Positions 61,630 to 64,000 of a stretch of 64,000 nucleotides of DNA are shown here, piece by piece. A program made the translations under genes and the position numbers. The stretch's first letter is position 1; each line of letters opens with the position of its first letter. This DNA is from Pseudomonas sp. stari2. GTDB lineage: Bacteria > Pseudomonadota > Gammaproteobacteria > Pseudomonadales > Pseudomonadaceae. The stretch covers positions 3,157,501 through 3,221,500 of the forward strand of contig NZ_CP099760.1 of the NCBI RefSeq assembly GCF_040760005.1, written 5' to 3'. The notes beneath the pieces are model-generated. The model had not been told where the DNA came from. It did no database searches and saw only the letters and a list, made by a program, of their open reading frames with translations.

Positions 61630-62940
61630 TCAGGCCCGCAACGTCCGCGTCATCCGCAACGCCAACAGACTCCCGCCAACGATCACACCCGACAGCAGAT
61701 ACAGCGCCGCATCAGTCGAGCCGGTGCTGTCCTTGACCCAACCCACCAGATAAGGACTGAGGAATCCAGCCATCTGCCCCATCGAGTTGATCAACGCCAG
61801 ACCACCTGCCGCCGCACCTGCGCTCAGCATGGCAGTCGGCACCGGCCAGAACATCGGCAGACCGGTCAGCGCGCCCATGGTCGCGATGGTCAGACCAAGG
61901 ATCGCAATCGGCGGGTTGGCCGCGAAGTTCACCGCGATCAGCAGGCCGATCGCACCCATCAGCATCGGCACCACCAAGTGCCAGCGACGTTCTTTGCGCA
62001 AGTCCGCCGAGCGACCGACCACCAGCATGAACACCGCCGCCAGCAGATACGGAATCGCGCTCAACCAGCCGATCACCAGGTTGTCGCTGAAACCGAGGTT
62101 CTTGATGATCGACGGCAGCCAGAAGTTGATCGCGTACACGCCGCTCTGAATGCAGAAGTAGATCAGGCCGAAGGCCCAGATCGCCGGGTTCTTGAACACG
62201 GCGATCAGCGAATCGGAGGTGGTTTTCGGTTTGTTCGCCAGGTCTTCGGCCTGATCCGCTTCCAGCACCGAACGCTCGTGCGGGGTCAGCCATTTGGCAG
62301 CGGCAAAGTTGTCGCTAAGCAGGAAGTAGGCGAGTGCGCCGAGGATTACAGTCGGAATGCCTTGCAGCAGGAACATCCACTGCCAACCGGCCAGACCACC
62401 CTGGCCCGCAGCGAAGTGATTGAGGATCCAGCCGGAAAACGGGCTGCCGAGCAGACCAGATACCGGAATCGCCGACATGAACAGCGCCATGATCCGGCCA
62501 CGGCGGAAGGTCGGGAACCACTGCGAGAGGTAGAGCACAACGCCAGGGAAGAACCCGGCCTCGGCCGCGCCGGTGAACAGGCGCAGGGTGTAGAACTGGG
62601 TCGGTGTAGTGACGAACAGCAGGCAGGTCGATAACGTGCCCCAAGTGATCATCATCAGCGCGATCCAGCGCCGTGGGCCGAATTTGGTCAGCGCCAGGTT
62701 GCTCGGTACGCCGCACAGCACGTAGCCGATGAAGAAGATACCGGCACCAAGGCCGTACACGGTTTCGCTGAATTTCAGCGCGTCGAGCATCTGCAGTTTG
62801 GCGAATCCAACGTTGACCCGGTCGAGGTAGTTGAACAGGTAGCAGATGAAGATGAAGGGGATCAAACGCAGGGTAATGCGCTTGTAGACGGCATTTTTAT
62901 CGTCAGCGATGGTCTGGGCGGCAGCGGCGCTCTGCGACAT
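61630..62940 (-). CDS. MFS transporter, anion:cation symporter family
   Basis: 436 aa, twelve transmembrane segments. Markers: YLDRVNVGFAKLQM near the first helix, GAAEAGFFPGVVLYLSQWFP, RRGRIMALFMSAIPVSGLLGSPFSG, typical of the ACS (phthalate/tartrate/glucarate) family. ATG at 62940 gives MSQSAAAAQTIADDK; the longer frame is not needed. Divergent from cdaR, so a hexaric acid (glucarate/galactarate) or related diacid is the most likely substrate (inference). Confidence 0.88.
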   Translation of the reverse strand: MSQSAAAAQTIADDKNAVYKRITLRLIPFIFICYLFNYLDRVNVGFAKLQMLDALKFSETVYGLGAGIFFIGYVLCGVPSNLALTKFGPRRWIALMMITWGTLSTCLLFVTTPTQFYTLRLFTGAAEAGFFPGVVLYLSQWFPTFRRGRIMALFMSAIPVSGLLGSPFSGWILNHFAAGQGGLAGWQWMFLLQGIPTVILGALAYFLLSDNFAAAKWLTPHERSVLEADQAEDLANKPKTTSDSLIAVFKNPAIWAFGLIYFCIQSGVYAINFWLPSIIKNLGFSDNLVIGWLSAIPYLLAAVFMLVVGRSADLRKERRWHLVVPMLMGAIGLLIAVNFAANPPIAILGLTIATMGALTGLPMFWPVPTAMLSAGAAAGGLALINSMGQMAGFLSPYLVGWVKDSTGSTDAALYLLSGVIVGGSLLALRMTRTLRA

Positions 62941-63110
62941 GGCGGCTCTCTCTTTATTATGATTTTTTGCGATGCAAAGGGTAACGTTGATCGCCCTGAG
63001 AGTCTCGGCCACCTTTGGCCGGATTGTCTTTGTGCCTGAGCACAGGGTTTGCCGGCAGACCCTGTGCGGGTGAACAACCGTCCGCGCCTGTTTTCAAGGA
63101 TTTTCCCCTT

Positions 63111-64000
63111 ATGTTCGAACTCGATCACGACCTCGCCCAGGACATCGTCGACCGGGCCATGGCCATTTTGCCGTACAACGTCAACGTCATGGACAGCCAG
63201 GGCCTGATCCTCGGCAGCGGCGAACCGGAGCGGATCAACACCCGCCACGAAGGCGCGCAACTGGTGCTGGCCAACGGGCGGGTGGTGGAGATCGACGCGC
63301 AGACCGCCGTGCATCTGAAAGGCGTGCAGCCGGGGATCAATCTGCCGTTGCTGCTTGATCAGCGTTTGATCGGCGTACTCGGCATCACGGGCGAGCCCGA
63401 ACAACTGCGCACTTACGCCGAACTGGTGCGCATGACCGCTGAAATGCTGGTGGGGCAGCGCAATCAGCAATCGGAGCAGCAATGGCGGCGGCAGCGTTGC
63501 GATGACTTGCTTGCGCTGCTGTTGAGTGAAGCAGGGGATTCGCCGCGTTTGGTGGATGAAGCCCAGCAACTCGGGCTCAAACCGCAACTGACGCGGGTGC
63601 CGTATCTGTTTGAGCTGGGACTTGAACACGGACCGGGGCAAACCGTCGAGGCGCTGAGTGCGTGGCTTATGTCGCGCTATCCGGACAGTTGGTGCGTGAG
63701 TTCGGCCAATTCGTCGCTGCTCTGGTGCCGGCCGGCGAGTCAAAACGTCGAGCATGATCGCCTGCTGGAAAAACTCGATGGCCTGGGCTGGAACATCCTG
63801 CGCATCGCCGTCGGTGGACAGGCCGATGGACTGGCCGGGTTGCGCCGTTGCTATCGACGGGTCGGCGATTTGCTCGCCTATGGCCGCGAAGTACTGCCGC
63901 ACTCACGATTGCTGACCCTCAATCGCTATCGCTTGCCGGTGATGCTCTGGCGTCATCGCAATGATGATGCGCTGGACGAATTGCTCAAACCATTGCGCAA
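63111..64000 (+). CDS. cdaR: Carbohydrate diacid regulator CdaR, truncated by window end
   Basis: At least 296 codons, still open at the window edge. N-terminal diacid-recognition domain: MFELDHDLAQDIVDRAMAIL, VNVMDSQGLILGSGEPERIN, LKGVQPGINLPLLLDQRLIGVLG. The C-terminal HTH_30-type region lies outside the window. It activates glucarate, galactarate and glycerate utilisation in other bacteria. Divergent from the MFS transporter with a 170-base gap for both promoters. AAGGA upstream of ATG. Confidence 0.9.
   Translation, partial: MFELDHDLAQDIVDRAMAILPYNVNVMDSQGLILGSGEPERINTRHEGAQLVLANGRVVEIDAQTAVHLKGVQPGINLPLLLDQRLIGVLGITGEPEQLRTYAELVRMTAEMLVGQRNQQSEQQWRRQRCDDLLALLLSEAGDSPRLVDEAQQLGLKPQLTRVPYLFELGLEHGPGQTVEALSAWLMSRYPDSWCVSSANSSLLWCRPASQNVEHDRLLEKLDGLGWNILRIAVGGQADGLAGLRRCYRRVGDLLAYGREVLPHSRLLTLNRYRLPVMLWRHRNDDALDELLKPLR

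Overview
The window is a chromosomal segment of a Pseudomonas of the P. fluorescens group. Evidence: GC-rich, densely coding DNA; the gacA-uvrC-pgsA-tRNA(Gly)-tRNA(Cys)-tRNA(Leu) block; an HbcR-type 3-hydroxybutyrate locus; an MvaU-type H-NS analogue; a sigma-54 type promoter; and a REP/REPIN element. The taxon is inferred from gene content and order, not from a database search.

Layout. 1-5.2 kb: an orphan PilT/PilU-family ATPase and a 1256-aa toxin-like protein with a C-terminal zinc-peptidase motif. 5.2-11.1 kb: ketone-body locus (acetoacetate-CoA ligase, 3-hydroxybutyrate dehydrogenase, GntP-type permease) with its sigma-54 activator HbcR; the intergenic gap holds a -24/-12 promoter, two candidate enhancer palindromes and a REPIN. 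11.1-17.1 kb: yejABEF peptide importer and the parvulin PpiC. 17.1-21.7 kb: a lipase without signal peptide, an Ig-like repeat protein, a DAHP synthase preceded by an aromatic-codon leader peptide, an intrinsic terminator and a second Tyr-rich small ORF, and a GNAT acetyltransferase. 21.8-25.5 kb: gacA, uvrC, pgsA and three tRNAs. 25.5-27.7 kb: accessory relic at tRNA-Leu (integrase fragment, broken IS3-family element, truncated zinc-finger ORF, two small ORFs). 27.7-34.4 kb: ABC-F ATPase, topoisomerase IB, modABC with a near-perfect ModE box, nitronate monooxygenase-like protein. 34.5-41.5 kb: large exported Gly/aromatic-rich protein, AcuI-type reductase, GyrI-like protein, and an alkylation-repair cluster (2OG oxygenase, alkB, ada). 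41.3-43.3 kb: small proteins and lipoproteins. 43.5-52.3 kb: galU, gor, a KfrA-like protein divergent from a tyrosine recombinase, ahpC-ahpF, gloA, a DUF4946-like exported protein, mvaU. 52.4-64 kb: EAL phosphodiesterase, LysR/EamA pair, hpd, RarD, aldo/keto reductase, LysR/SDR/VOC locus, MFS transporter and a truncated cdaR at the window edge.

How the genes work together. The window is mostly core metabolism and stress defence: ketone-body catabolism under HbcR, thiol and peroxide defence (gor, ahpCF, gloA), alkylation repair, molybdate uptake, and aromatic amino-acid synthesis (DAHP synthase) and breakdown (hpd). The least ordinary pieces are the DAHP-synthase leader region, the aspzincin-like toxin end, the Ada protein lacking three of four zinc cysteines, the KfrA/recombinase pair, and the decayed element at tRNA-Leu.
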